Position numbers and translations under genes: made by a program | From: Apostichopus japonicus | Lineage: Eukaryota > Echinodermata > Holothuroidea > Aspidochirotida > Stichopodidae | Assembly (NCBI RefSeq): GCF_037975245.1 | Contig: NC_092562.1 | Location: forward strand, 25,760,554-25,824,553 | Direction: 5' to 3' | Length of the DNA: 64,000 nt | Shown: piece after piece, positions 1 through 13,736 of the stretch | How the letters are laid out: every line of letters starts with the position of its first letter | Position numbering within the stretch: position 1 is the first letter of the stretch | The notes under the pieces: generated by a model | What the model was told of the DNA's origin: nothing | What the model saw: the letters and a program-made list of their open reading frames with translations, nothing else | Database searches by the model: none

Positions 1-224
1 CTTCACTCCTGCACCCCTTCAGTAGTTATTTTGATGGAATGAAGTGAAAAGATATATTTTCAGGTATACGGTACTTCCATTCCTTTCAGCGGAGAATTTC
101 AATATTCCGAGGTTTGGCACGACCAATGCTTTTTTTTTTCATCTTTTCGAGTAATAATAAGTACAACTTATTTTTTTTTCCGAGGATGTACGTATATTAT
201 ACAAAGAACTGATCTTCTTGTATG

Positions 225-1258
225 TGTCATTGTCCATAAAATGAAAGACCGAAATGATTTCCAAATCCATTATGCTCGAGGCCAAAGAAAAATGGCAAAG
301 TAAGAATTGAAAAAAAAAGTTAAACGCTTCTTTGATTTCATGCCAAGGATTTCTTGATTATATATATTGTTTATAGTCCAACCTGCAGCTAAAGAACTAG
401 ATCGATATTTAATATACATTTCTATATCCAGAGATTTTGTTTATGTAGTGAGAAAACCCCTGTGTGGGGAAAATTAATATCGAAAATATGAGTTTTATTA
501 ATACCACTATACCGTTTTTGGTTATGCCCAATATCTTGCGTGCATGCTTACTGTACATGTAAACACTTGAACATTTGTGTATATCTGTGTATGTGGACAA
601 CTTAATACACCGGTCGCTCTCTGGGGACGGATGTGTCAGAGTGGGACCGAGGTGTGGTATGGTTATGGTTAATTAGGAAAGTTTGACACATTGTCTTAAA
701 ATGCTCTTGGTATACAATTAATTGTGTAGAAAAGCATTGTATTCGAGTAATGATAGTTACAATGTCTTGTATTTTTGCTGAGGATATACAGTAACTCCTT
801 ACCAATAACTCGTTTATTCTTTATTTGTCATTTTTTCATGAAATGAAATGTCTGAATGGTTTTCTTTGGGAGGACATCAATTCCATGATTTTCTAGGCCA
901 AAGGACAAAGACAAATTATGAATTGAGCAAAAAAATATGAATGCTTCTTTGATTTCCTGTCAAAAATATATGGTATTGTCTATAACCTAAAGCTAACTAT
1001 AAGAAATCGATTTAATATACATTTCATTCTAGAGAAGTGAGGAAACCCCAGGGTATATATACGAGAATATGATTACTTTTATCAGTTTTATTAAGTCCTT
1101 CTACAGTCAGTTTTATATCAAATACATTGGACGCATCTTTACTATGCATTCAGGCCATGCAGGTCATGTGTATGCAGGCCTATGTATACACAAGCACAGG
1201 GGACCCTTTCTGGGGATGTACGTGACAGGGAGCGGTGGGGTTGCGGTGTTGTTGCGGT
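225..1258. repeat. Diverged tandem duplication, two copies about 600 bp apart
   Basis: Blocks such as tgtcatt..cat(a/g)aaatgaaa, tgcttctttgatttc, ttaatatacatttc, gtgag(a)aaacccc and tctggggac/tctggggatg appear in the same order at 226-640 and 826-1225. The copies have diverged substantially. No coding signal is seen in either copy. Confidence 0.7.
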
Positions 1259-1382
1259 AAGAGGGGAAGGGTGAGGGTAAAGGGAATTGACACCAATTGA
1301 GAAAGCTCGAAGAGGAGAATGAGGTTAGGCACACACTAAGATCGTTGCACAGTATGTCTTAAATATAACGCAGTGTGTCCAT

Positions 1383-1895
1383 ATACAGCAGTCAAACAAT
1401 TTTACACAGCAGTCAAACTATATATGCAACACATTATAGTCAACATATATGTTACTCAGTCATTAGTCAACCTATGTTATATATTAGCCAACCTATCTCA
1501 CGTAGCATTCAACCTATGTAACACAGTATTCAACCTAAGTTATACAGTAGTCAACCTATGCTATGTTACATAGTAGTCAACCTATGTTACACAGTATTCA
1601 ACCTATGTTATACAGTACCGGTAGTCAACCTATGTTACATAGTATCCAACCTATACCGTATATTATGCAGTAGTCAACCTATGTTACACAATATTCAACA
1701 TATGTTTTACAGTAATCAACCTATGTTATACAGTACCGGTAGTTAACCTATGTTATACATTATGCACCTATGTTATACAGTACCGGTAGTCAATGTATGT
1801 TACACAGTATTCAACCTATGTTACACAGTATTCAAGCTTTGTTTTAAAGTAATCAACCTATGTTATACAGTAGTCAACCTTTTGATACAGTACGG
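1383..1895. repeat. Minisatellite, unit about 22 bp (tagtcaacctatgttacaca)
   Basis: About twenty copies of variants of cagtattcaacctatgttat run head to tail, some carrying an inserted accgg. No gene is supported here. Confidence 0.9.
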
Positions 1896-2951
1896 TATAT
1901 AACATGGGCGGATGAAAGGTTTTACTCAGTAAAGTGGGTGGATACTGTCCCTTACGCCGACTTCCATACATGGACGTTTGAGAGCACCCCCCCCCCCCCA
2001 ACTTAAAAACGAAAAACATTAGGTCTAAAACGCAAGTTGTGTTTAAAAATACTTATGATTTTGTTGTGCGAGGTTGCACAAGGGGGTAAGTGGGTGGGTG
2101 TGAGGGTGGGAGGGGGTAACCCCCCCCCCAACCCACCTGGATCCACGCCTTAACACCCTGTGTAGTACAAATTGGTCAACATGTATGTTAGGTCAATGGT
2201 GCCTTAAAAGGATTTATCGATTACGAGAAATTTTTGAAACAAACCCATGAAATGCTAACTAAATTTTGTATCTATTTCTTTGGTTACAAATTCGATTAAT
2301 TTTCTTAAATGTAAGGTTGAGATGAATTGATCCAGATGCCGAGTGTGGTTGTAGTTATACCCCTGTCACCCACCCCTCTGACATTAATTGAAAATAAAAA
2401 TAAAAAGTCGGCAGATCCCTTCTGGATCAATACGAAACCTTTGTCATGTATCTCTAGTTAGGCTGTCTATATTGTATATTCTTATTGAGTCATCAACCCA
2501 ATATACAGGAAAACTTGGAGCAGGATTATTTATTTAGCTGTACTTGTAGTGGCACACACAGATATAGCAAAATTAACTTAATGTTCTATCATAATATACT
2601 GTATCCTAGATAGCCCAGTTTTGGGGTTGAGAGCAAACACATGTCAGTAGAAATAAAGCAAACATCATAAAGTAACATAAGAAAGCAGAGTAAATATAAT
2701 TAAGATTTTCCAGGGTTGAACATTTATAGTCCTCACGATGGTCCATATGAATATAAAATTGAAAAAAAAAACAAGCCTGGATTACAAGGAGAAAAGGAAG
2801 CCGGATGAAAGTGGGGAAAGAAGTAACCTTTAAAAACTATGCCCTACATTCATTTTGCTTATGATTATTGAAAATATATAGATTTTAAATGTACGACCAA
2901 TTTTGACTGAAGCGACAAAATTTATCACTGCACATAAGCAGGAAATCGCCA

Positions 2952-2954
2952 ATA

Positions 2955-3029
<75 letters not shown>
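2952..3029. repeat. (TA)n microsatellite
   Basis: An almost pure TA run of about 78 bp. Confidence 0.97.
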
Positions 3030-3032
<3 letters not shown>

Positions 3033-3580
3033 ACTTCTTCGCCGTAAAATTTTGTAATTTAAACTTTAAAATAAAATAATAGATATATTCTACTTCAAGT
3101 CGCAAACCCTTTGAGCGTGAAGCAGGTCAAACACTGGGAGAGACTAATATTCAATGCGTGTGAAAGTAAATTTAACCTTGCCAACGAAGTCGAGATTAGA
3201 GCAGACTAAATTGTTATTGATTATATGTTTCTTTGATGTCTGTATTATAGAAGGTGCTCCTGCACTTAATACCAATTGAGTTGTGTTATTTCGCCTTCCG
3301 GTAGGCTTTATATTAAACTGACGTCAGCACTCTGAAATATATATACGAACACTCTATGCTCTAATATGTGTTTGTCTTCATATACAGGTATAATAATGAA
3401 GTTATAGGTCAAAATCTTACCTAGTTTATTCAAATTTTGAAATTTTCTATCGCTTGACATGATTTACATGAATACAAATTGGAGCAAATATTAAAAGTCT
3501 GTCGGATAAAGGTGTTTGAATACGAATAAATTGTAATTGTAATTGGAGTTGGAAAATCCAGAATAGTGACAATTTACTTC

Positions 3581-3656
3581 CAGCCTCCATCGGGATTCGA
3601 ACCCGGGCCTCCCGCTATATGAAGAGATCCCTAACCAACTAGGCTATGGACGCTGA
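3581..3656 (-). repeat. tRNA-like sequence, probably a SINE head or decayed tRNA
   Basis: On the minus strand the A box tagcctagttgg and B box ggttcgaatcc are intact and spaced as in a tRNA, and the ends (gcgtcca/tggaggc) pair at six of seven positions. The anticodon arm does not fold with a U33 loop, so a functional tRNA is unlikely. Confidence 0.6.
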
Positions 3657-5079
3657 TTGTATGTCAACAGGTTCGAAACCGGTGAGGAAGGTCGTCATTC
3701 CACTGTAGGCGTTTGTCACTTGTATCGAACAATACTAGTTCTGTTTTGGTGACATATTTTGCCTAACTCTAGAAGATCAATCATGATGCTAACCAACTCG
3801 AAATCATTTGTGATTCCTAAAGCCGGATCTCGAAAGAGATACTTTTAACATACTTTGTTGAATGAAATGGAAATACAACGGCAAATAAATATTAATAGCA
3901 TGTCCGGTATAATTATCATAACTATGTAAGAAAATGTATAAAATAATTATTTCCTGAATACAGTCAGTATATATTTAGAATTTCCAAAGGGAAATTAATA
4001 TTTTTATCTAGATCTCTCTCAAATCCCTGGACCTACCCAATATCACCCATAGAGATAATATACATATGTATTTAAGCACTATTGTTATAACTGTCATAAC
4101 TATGTAAGAAAACGTATAAAATAATGATACCATATATTTATTTTTTTAAACCCGTCATTTTACTGAATATTTACTCTGAACAAGTAGGACGGTTTGAATG
4201 AAATCGATACCTGTTTGCTAAATATTGAGTTATGTTTGTGTATCGTACAAAGAAGAAAGAAAAGAGAAGAAAAGTCCAATCGATTTTTTATTTTTAATTC
4301 ATAAGTTGACGACAGCACAGCACAGATTATCGCACGCACATTTGCCTATAGGTATATAGTACAAGAATAACACAATTGTTTGCTGCCAGCATAAAATGAG
4401 TGCATAACTTGAAAAATGATCACTTTGATTAGCTTCCACTGGTAGACAATATTTATCATAATAAAAAAATGTATTTTATTTCATTTATGCTGAGATGTAT
4501 CCTTGAAGCTAGTTTTCACCGAGACTAATTCCTGATCTTTTTAAGAAACAGAACAAAAGAAACATAGCTGAGATGGATTGATAACATTATTATTAATTTT
4601 TGTTTTACAGGATGTCATGTTTATGAATGTTCTGTTCATGAGTGAAGGTTAAATATGATATTGTCATGTGGTTATAGTGTTATAGCAAAATGGGCAAACT
4701 TATTCTTTAACTTATACATTGAGTCTCATTTGATGAAGGTAAAACTTCTTTTTGAAGAAAAAAAAATTAGCAGATTAAGAAAACTCTATTACCGATGAAA
4801 AAAAAGATGGCCTTATGTGAAGTCACTGGACATAATGTTCTATTTGAAAAAAATATCACGCGCTAATGTTTAATATTCAGATCAAAAGAGAAGATGAAAC
4901 AAATATTATTTTACATATGTGATTAGTAAAATTGGTTTGATTAACTGAATCTGTTTAATTTTCCGTGGAAATCATTAAGATTATGATGGCAGATTTTCGT
5001 CCAGGTGGATGTTTTTTATGTTGATATATAGCTCATGTCGTGATAAGGATGTAAAACGCTAGAGCAATAATACACTGGA

Positions 5080-6930
5080 CGAAATAAGAAATATGGTTGA
5101 TATAAATGGTAATTGATTTAGGATATACGTGATGGGATATACATGGTATAATTAGGATACATATGATAAAGGATACATGATATAATATGGAGGATATACA
5201 TGGTAATGAATTTAGAATATACGTGATAAGGATATGCGTGATATAATAAGGATATACATGATAAAGGATACATGATATAATATGGAGGATATACATGGAA
5301 ATGAACTTAGGATATACATCATAAGGATATGCACGATGTAATATGGATATATATGATAAAGGATACATGATATATTATGGTTGATATACATGGTAATGAA
5401 TTTAGGATATACGTGAAAAGGATATGCGTGATATAATAAGGATATATATGATAAAGGATATAGGATATAATATGAAGGATTTACATAGTAATGAAGTTAG
5501 GATATACGTGATAAGGATATGCGCGATATAATAAGGATATATATGATACATGATACAGGATATAATATGATGATATACATGATAATGAATTTAAGATATA
5601 CGTGATAAGGTTATGCATGATGTAAAAAGGATATATATGATAAAGGATACATGATATAATATGGAGGATATACATGATTATGAATTGAGGATATACGTGA
5701 TGGGATATACTTGATATAATAAGGATATATATGATAAAGGATACATGATATAATATGGAGGATATACATGGTAATGAATTTAGAATATACGTGATAAGGA
5801 TATGCGTGATATAATAAGGATATACATGATAAAGGATACATGATATAATATGGAGGATATACATGGAAATGAACTTAGGATATACATCATAAGGATATGC
5901 ACGATGTAATATGGATATATATGATAAAGGATACATGATATATTATGGAGGATATACATGGTAATGAATTTAGGATATACGTGATAAGGTTATGCATGAT
6001 GTAAGAAAGGATATACATGATAAAGGATACATGATATAATATGGAGGATATACATGGAAATGAACTTAGGATATACATCATAAGGATATGCACGATGTAA
6101 TATGGATATATATGATAAAGGATACATGATATATTATGGTTGATATACATGGTAATGAATTTAGGATATACGTGAAAAGGATATGCGTGATATAATAAGG
6201 ATATATATGATAAAGGATATAGGATATAATATGAAGGATTTACATAGTAATGAAGTTAGGATATACGTCATAAGGATATGCGCGATATAATAAGGATATA
6301 TATGATAAAGGATACATGATATAATATGGTTGATATACATGGTAATGAATTTAGGATATACGTGATAAGGTTATGCATGATGTAAAAAGGATATACATGA
6401 TAAAGGATACATGATATAATATGGAGGATATACATGGAAATGAACTTAGGATATACATCATAAGGATATGCACGATGTAATATGGATATATATGATAAAG
6501 GATACATGATATATTATGGTTGATATACATGGTAATGAATTTAGGATATACGTGAAAAGGATATGCGTGATATAATAAGGATATATATGATAAAGGATAT
6601 AGGATATAATATGAAGGATATACATAGTAATTAAGTTAGGATATACGTCATAAGGGTATGCACGATATAATAAGTACATATATGATAAAGGATACAGGAT
6701 ATAATATGGAGGATATACATGGTAATGAATTTAGGATATACGTGATAAGGATATGCACGATGTAATAAGGATATATAGATAAAGGATACATGACATAAAA
6801 TGAAGGATATACATGTTAACGAATTTAGGATATACGTGATAAAGATATACATGATGTAATAAGGATATATATGATAATAAACTAGGATAGGCCTATACGT
6901 AACAAGAAATATAGATATAGGTCTCCGTAA
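5080..6930. repeat. Satellite-like tandem array, unit about 95 bp, about 19 copies
   Basis: The phrase tataatatgg(a)ggatatac recurs at about 5181, 5277, 5371, 5466, 5561, 5654, 5749 and 5843, giving spacings of 93-96 bp. Variants (ggaaatgaacttagg at about 5298, 5864, 6056, 6435) repeat at multiples of the unit, showing higher-order structure. Minus-strand frames are long and Tyr/Ile/His-rich only because the unit lacks stops. Confidence 0.93.
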
Positions 6931-8528
6931 TAAGGATATACACGTTACTGTGTTAAAAGTGCCCCAATTAATGTCACGTAGACTTCCTCACATTTCCCTC
7001 TTGGTATTAGCGTTTGTCCTGTGGCTGAACCGTTTTCCGTTTTCCCGCCACGAGAGGCTACAAACTGTACAAAAATCCGCCTGCACTTTAATTTGATTCT
7101 GCCCTTGAAGCATTTTGAATATTTGGTTATAAAGTAAACAAATTAAATTACTGTTTTCTTCGAATCAAGTTCGCGGAAATGAATGGAACCCTCTGTCGCA
7201 TTAGGGGAGTGAGACGGGGGGGGGGTGTTAAACTTAATTGGAGGTGCTATATAGGGTCTGTATGGGTAATGTGTATGTATATATTTATCCATCTATTTAC
7301 GATAGGTTTTTTTTCGACCATGAAAATAAAAACTGTCTGTGTAAGACCATGGGAAGAGTTGGACTCTGAGGATGTGGTTATAAGTCTGGAGAGGGTAGGC
7401 GTGTAAGGCCAGCGGGGGTAAAAGTGGGGTAAATTGGGTTGACAGATGTAAAATAAGAGTTCATACCACTTAATGAGAATCATATAGACCATTCCAATAA
7501 AAGAAGAGTTATCTATAAAGCAAACCACATGATAAAAATTATAATCTACATACACAGTAAATTCTTGATCCTTTGATATAGTTAACAATGCTTTTGTAAC
7601 GCGTGGAATGTACGGCATTGTATAGGCCTATAGTTATCATGTGTACCATCCTCGTAACGTTACAAGCATGATGAAAGTTAGCAAACAAACAAAATATTAA
7701 AATCTGCAAAGATGACGATAATGAAAGTGAAAATTGTTCACTCTTTGAATAGTTTTTATTGATCAAAATTTTCAAATTGTCAGTAATTCAAATTGTCAGT
7801 TATTCTCGTTTAGTGGCAAAAATACGAAACTCTGTTTTCAGCAATAAAAATTTTCACGTTTATTTTTTGTTAATACATGTGTTAAAAACGGGATGAGTTT
7901 ATAAAAAAGGGTTATTAGTATATGTTATCCATTTCTTGGGGCAAAGAAAATGTATGGAGGGAACACTATGAATATGTTAAACAAGCATGCAGCATCGCTC
8001 TTTGCAAAACTAGTTATTCCGCAATCCTTTCTTGATGCATAATAAAACGGGCCCGTTTGAGGCGACTTGGTTAGCCGCATACATATATATTCTCCTTAAG
8101 TCTTTAGTAAGTTAGAAACCGCACAATGAAAAGAGGGTGCATGGTTATCACTCATTTTGTGTGCTAAATAAAGTCATACGATCTTCTATAACAGACGTCA
8201 GAACAATTAACAAGAAAAGAGTTGTTATACTTTGAGTGTGTTATAAGCTATAGCCTCCTCAAATCAGGGATTTTCAGGGGCATTTGTGAAGAATAGCTAG
8301 AACGGTATATACATAAGATCACATAAACTGAAGGCTTTTATTCATGTGCATATATACACATGCAGCTTTTCCAGGTAATGGCGTGATATTATCATGTTTG
8401 TATATAGCCTAACAGTAGGCCTATGACAGGTGTGCATATTTGAGTAATATTTTGCAAATGTTAAATCCAAAATGGATCAAAACGATGATCATATCATATT
8501 GTGCAACTATTACTGTGAGCAACTATAG

Positions 8529-8908
8529 CAGAGTTTCCCTAACTGTATCCCCCCCCCCCCCACGAACCCCCTGTTGATGTCAGAGTTGTCCACGAACCTG
8601 AGTCATTATTTTACTATAACAGGTATAACAGTGCTTCGTAAAAGATCAAGTATCTGTTTCTGTTTCATAATTCAGTTATTTATCACATGCACGGTACGGT
8701 ACTACTACTATGGCAACATATGCGTATGGAACGCGAATAGAGTTTGTCGATAGGTACGACTTTTGTACATTACTAAATTATATGATATATCAGATTTTAG
8801 TTCAACAAGAAGGACTCTAGTTTTGACTTTCAGAAACGTCTCACGAACCCACTGGGATGGACTCACGCAACCCCTGTGGGTTCATGCACCCCAATTAGGG
8901 AACTCTCA
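8529..8908 (+). mobile_element. hAT-type MITE, copy A
   Basis: It starts cagagtttccctaact and ends with the inverse (aattagggaactct), with aactatag before and agctatag after as an 8-bp target duplication with one mismatch. Interior blocks (gttgatgtcagagttgtcca, acttttgtacat, gacgtttctgaaagtcaaaa in complement) match the element at 22708-23181 in reverse. Confidence 0.8.
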
Positions 8909-9798
8909 GCTATAGTGTTACTGTGGGCAAGTTTTGGACAACTATTAAATCCACTTTTCTTAAAAAGAATCACGTCATCGCTCTCTTCATGGGGGAGAGG
9001 ATATAGTTGGGCTGGAAAGGGGAGTGGGTGGGGTGGGGGTAGATGGGCTGGGAAAGGGGAGGTGGGACTGGGGCGGGGATCCTGTATTTGTAATATACAA
9101 GTAAAACATTTATTTTGGAGGTTTAGGGGTATATTTGGACTAACTGTGATGATGCAATTGCGAAGATGCAATTGTTGCCAGTTGGGTATAGGCTATCAGT
9201 GTCTGCCTATAGTTTAGATTGCTTTATAGCCCTAGCTGGCTAACAAAATTTAACATAAAAAGAAAACCGGTTAACTTATTCTGACCTTTTTTTTTTAATT
9301 CTAATATAACACTATGTTATATCCTTAAATGTGGAACAGAATTTGTGTCGTATTTGCAATCAACCACTTCCTGCAATGCAACATTATAATTTACATTTAT
9401 TTATATTTGAGGGTACCAACCACATACACACTTCAAGATGAAACAATTAATAATACACTATTTTAAAATTGTGAGACAGAAAATTGTATATTATTGGATT
9501 AAGCCGTTTATGACTCGCCAATGAGAAATAGTAAGGTATAGATGCATGTTATACCGTAGCCTACTCTGTGCAAAATATTAGAAAACTTGCTCCGAAATAT
9601 GTAGCCAATTTTACAACCCAATGGGATATATTATATACAGATTTGATACCACTTATATGAAATTAAACGTTGGTTAATGAGAGGAAATGACACTTATCGA
9701 TCGACTCTCCAGGCAGAATAATCAGACATACATGCACGGAGACATAAAAAATAAAACCTTGTCGAAAAATTCAAATAAGAGTAACGTGGCTGAGCTGA

Positions 9799-9859
<61 letters not shown>

Positions 9860-9863
9860 TGAT

Positions 9864-10007
9864 AATATATTGAATTAAATTACGTGATTAAAAAAGAGAT
9901 GATAATATATATATATATATTTATATATATATATATTTATATATATTTATATATATATATATATATTATCATCTCTTTTTTAATCACGTAATTTAATTCA
10001 ATATATT
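9864..10007. repeat. Perfect inverted repeat, 47-bp arms around a (TA)n core
   Basis: 9864-9910 (containing aattacgtgattaaaaaaga) is the exact reverse complement of 9961-10007. The roughly 50 bp between them are alternating TA/TTTA, so the whole is one long cruciform-capable palindrome. A further TA run lies just before it (9802-9852). Confidence 0.93.
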
Positions 10008-11550
10008 GTAAAAAATAAAAAATAATAAGTATCTGAATTTCATCTCCTCTGCACTGTTTAAATTTTCTGATGTCGTGATATATGCATTCAAATATTGACT
10101 CATAACGCGTTCAATAAAACATATCACTTCACAGAGGCCGCGCAACGTTAAAGGGTTATTCCTGTGGCAAGAAATGTGACATTTAAAAGGCAAAGTAAAA
10201 TATTTACCACACTGTTAGTTGAAAAAGTCCCATCTCTGAATATATCTTGTTCCTAACTCAAGATATTATTGATTGAATGGAATATCTTTTTTTTTGGCTT
10301 ATTCCCACGATTCTATCCTAGAGGAGATCGAAATAGGTGATTTAGCTGTGATTTCATTAAAGAGGAATGTTTTACAAAAGTCTTACTTTTCTATTATAGG
10401 CTAATCTATCTTGATGATTTATAATTGAAAATGTATTACATTTGGAAAATTTGCTTTACCTGTGAAGGGTTCTCTGTACTATGTAGAATTACACGCAAAT
10501 GCATTTTGTTTTCTGCTTTATTGTCTGATGTGATAAGTGAGTCAACTTAATTATTATAAAAGAAAAAAGGAAAAAAATCAGATGAAGTATCATGATGACA
10601 TAATTCATTCTGTTATTGCCAGATACATTCAAAAAATATTTATTTATTAAAATAAATTTGGGAACGTTCAAGTCTTCGTCATACGAAATGCAATATATAA
10701 AGACTTGGTTTGGACATACAGGTTGAGAAAATTTTCCAGTATTTGTTTATTATTACGCAATCAACCTCAGCCACTAGATTATCACTTTAAAAGGTGTAAT
10801 GATTACATATGCCAGGAGACAACGGACTAATGTTTATGTCTGACATTAGGCTACATAATAATTTTTTTAAATTTTATGTATCATCAATAATATTTATGCG
10901 CCAAATTTTGATGACCGGTCTTTTAACAACACACTTTCTTCATAAAATTGGAGACTTTAAAGAGAAACAGATTATCTTCGGTGGTTACATTAACTTTTAT
11001 CTTCAAGTTTGATCTTGATGAAATGAAAAGTAAAAAATAATAATCGCACGTCATATACAAAGGCTTGGGATGAATGCCCTAACCTAATGACCTAGTTGAG
11101 TATAGATAAAGTTCACAGGCACTTTCAAAGCAATTCACTTGAAGATCAAATATTAGTCTCGATTTCTTTGTGATCTCTACAAGCCTTACTCCTAAGATAT
11201 CGCAGTCTGGCTCCAGACTGGATCATATACATTTGTATATGGTCACCTTGAATACTATATTGTTCTGAAACAAACCATGAAATCTGGCATTTTGATAACT
11301 TTCTGTCGATGGAAAACATCGATTATATTGATTAATCCATCTTTATTTTAGAATGATAATGTTGGTAAAAAAATATGGGGAAACCCCGGCTCAGAAGTGG
11401 GGTATTATTTTCTTTCTATCATGTTTTTTTTTGGGTCAACTTTAGTCAACAGCTGATTGCAGTAAGTTGCAGATTTGCATTAAGTGGAGTGCTTTATATT
11501 ATATACCGTACTATATGAAGCCTAAGATTGTGACAACTTCCCCATTGTTA

Positions 11551-11725
11551 ATACCACTCTATACTGTCCTCTCATATCATGCTTTAAAGCACTCGTATTA
11601 GCAGTATTAACAGTTCCTAACCTTTATCTGATTCTAATGCTAGTACCACTCTATACTGTCCTCTCATATCGTGCTTCATAACACTCCTATTGGCAGTATC
11701 AACAGTTCCTAACCTTTCTTCAACA
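11551..11725. repeat. Two-copy tandem duplication, period about 92 bp
   Basis: The block accactctatactgtcctct and the following cagtat(t/c)aacagttcctaacc occur at 11551 and again at 11643 in the same order. Confidence 0.85.
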
Positions 11726-12713
11726 GAGACAATATTCCCCAGAATCCCTACATACGAGTCGGCCTCAACCCACCTCATGCCCACACACCCTCCATTATAA
11801 AACCATGGGCCCCTCCCAACACCCTTTCCTGATTAATAACGTACAATGATAACTGTATAGCGAAGATATATGATGTAATAAGTAATTCTTTCAAAGGAGC
11901 CTTCCAAAGTCGGCCTTTTCTGTAGCAATCATGGAAATTTCACAACAACCCACCACTGCACAGTAATTCAATTTCAAAGTGGTGAAATATTTTCGCGTGT
12001 CACTACATACGGTATTTTTCGGTAATTTTTTATCTTTAAAGTAAGAGGTTTCATTTCTTACTCATAATTTTATGTGCAATGATTAACGCTATATATGATC
12101 TGAAAATTACTGACAATTCTTTGTGTTTATATTTTTTCTGGCAAAAAATCACGAATAAAACTTGAATCAATTATTTTTGGTATTGTCACATTGCATCTTG
12201 TATTTATTTAACATATTTCATATAGAGAATATGGATTTGTGCTCTCCAGAAGAAGATATTTTACTTTGTTACAGCCATTAATTCAAAACCCGCACAAATT
12301 ATGTTATAATTTTACCACAAAAAGTGTGATATTTTGTAAAGTGAAACATGAAATAGCAATTACAAAACATTCACGAATTTGCTTACAAGTTTAAATACGC
12401 ACTCGCTGTTGAAAAGTATATTTGAAAAAAAAAACTGAAGGAGTAAAAATGTATACTCTATGTTTAATGTGTTACACATTCGTTTCGTTTATATTGTAAT
12501 AATGATAATAATAATCAGCAGTTATTTTTTATGACGCTTAAGCGACCACAAACGTGGGAGAAATTCGCAAGGGCTTCTGGATTACAACTTACACGTTGGG
12601 TGACTTCCAATTCAACATTTTATCTCAAATTTGGAATCTCTTTCAATTTTGAAAGTCATTTCAGATAGGAAAACCGTAGATTGCTCTTGGATGAAAAACC
12701 AACCTTACTATAA

Positions 12714-12797
12714 CCCGGCCGGGTATCGAACCCGAAACCTCCCGATTGCTAAGCCTCATTGCTTCAAATGCCACTAACTTCATCCACTCGGCCCACA
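12714..12797 (-). repeat. tRNA-like SINE head
   Basis: On the minus strand it begins gggccgagtggatgaagtta and ends gggttcgatacccggccggg, so A- and B-box-like sequences are present with a Leu/Ser-type long region between them. The two arms do not give a clean cloverleaf. The A-rich sequence further along may be SINE body. Confidence 0.5.
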
Positions 12798-13177
12798 GCA
12801 CCGTCTGTTCAAGTTTACATAAATTTACATATAGGCCTTTTTTTTGGGGGGGGGGGGTTAGAAAAATAAAACTGCTTTTACCCTCTTTTGTAACCAAAAA
12901 ATAATAATGTATATAATACTTCAAATTGAAATGAAGATAAATAAAATATGGATGAAAAAACCCAAAATTCAAGATAGAAAGGTGGTGTGGCTGTTTCAGT
13001 AATGTTTACAGGTTCATGTATACAATACACAAATTTGTTAGAAGTAATTTGAAGCACGACGCTTTAAGATTTCTTACTCAATGCTACTCAAAAAACATGT
13101 CCTTCAAACAGAGCAGAAAACTACGGCATTTTACACATCTATGTTCACAAACTCACTCACTGGTACGTTTTGGTGAT

Positions 13178-13485
13178 GATGCAGCCGATTCACACAGAGA
13201 TTACAGTAAGTACTGTAAATCTTAAAGTTTTGTACCACAGTAAAAGCTGGATTGTGCTGACAAATCTGATAAATCGGTAGCATGTGATATTAGGATTACA
13301 GTAAGAACTGAGGATATGTGTAATCCCAACAACTTGATTTGTTGGAATTACACATATCCTCAGTTCTTACTGTAATCCTAATATCACATGCTACCGATTT
13401 ATAGCACGATCCAGTATTTACTGTGGTACAAAACTTTAAGATTTACAGTAGTTACTGTAATCTCTGTGTGAATCGGGTGCATGAT
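13178..13485. mobile_element. Fold-back element, almost perfect palindrome of about 308 bp
   Basis: The arms 13178-13326 and 13340-13485 are inverse copies around the loop aacttgatttgtt. Blocks such as ttacagtaagaactgaggat and ctaatatcacatgctaccga pair across the axis. No coding capacity. Such structures are typical of fold-back MITEs. Confidence 0.85.
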
Positions 13486-13736
13486 GGACTATGCAGTTGG
13501 TTGCTCGTCATCTTCAACAAGGACTAAGTACAGGAGAAAAACGGACCAACCACCCCCTCCCCCTCCTCCCCCGAGAAACATCTCAGTTCTGAAAAACAAA
13601 ATAACAACAATTATATTAATGTTGTTTCCCAAGACAACATTCAGATGAAGAGGAGAACATTGCTTGACAAACAGATACATCTCCAAGAATAAATATTTTT
13701 TTAATGTAAGGTGAAAAAACATTCATCAATGATCAC

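Larger units (their letters stand above)
1896..5079. other. Noncoding stretch, left flank
   Basis: Apart from the (TA)n at 2952 and the tRNA-like element at 3581, I see only C/G homopolymers near 1988 and 2120, and AT-rich sequence without coding or splice evidence. Confidence 0.6.
6931..13177. other. Noncoding stretch with scattered repeats
   Basis: It holds the hAT MITE (8529), the palindrome (9864), the 92-bp duplication (11551) and a SINE head (12714). A purine-rich gtggggtggg tract lies at 9010-9080. No open frame resembles a known protein. Confidence 0.6.

Noticed and set aside
3581-3656. Functional tRNA gene
   Set aside because: Promoter boxes are good but the anticodon arm lacks U33 and stem pairing.
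5033-6852. Long minus-strand open frames rich in Tyr/Ile/His
   Set aside because: They are translations of the 95-bp satellite, which lacks stops on that strand; no splice or domain evidence.
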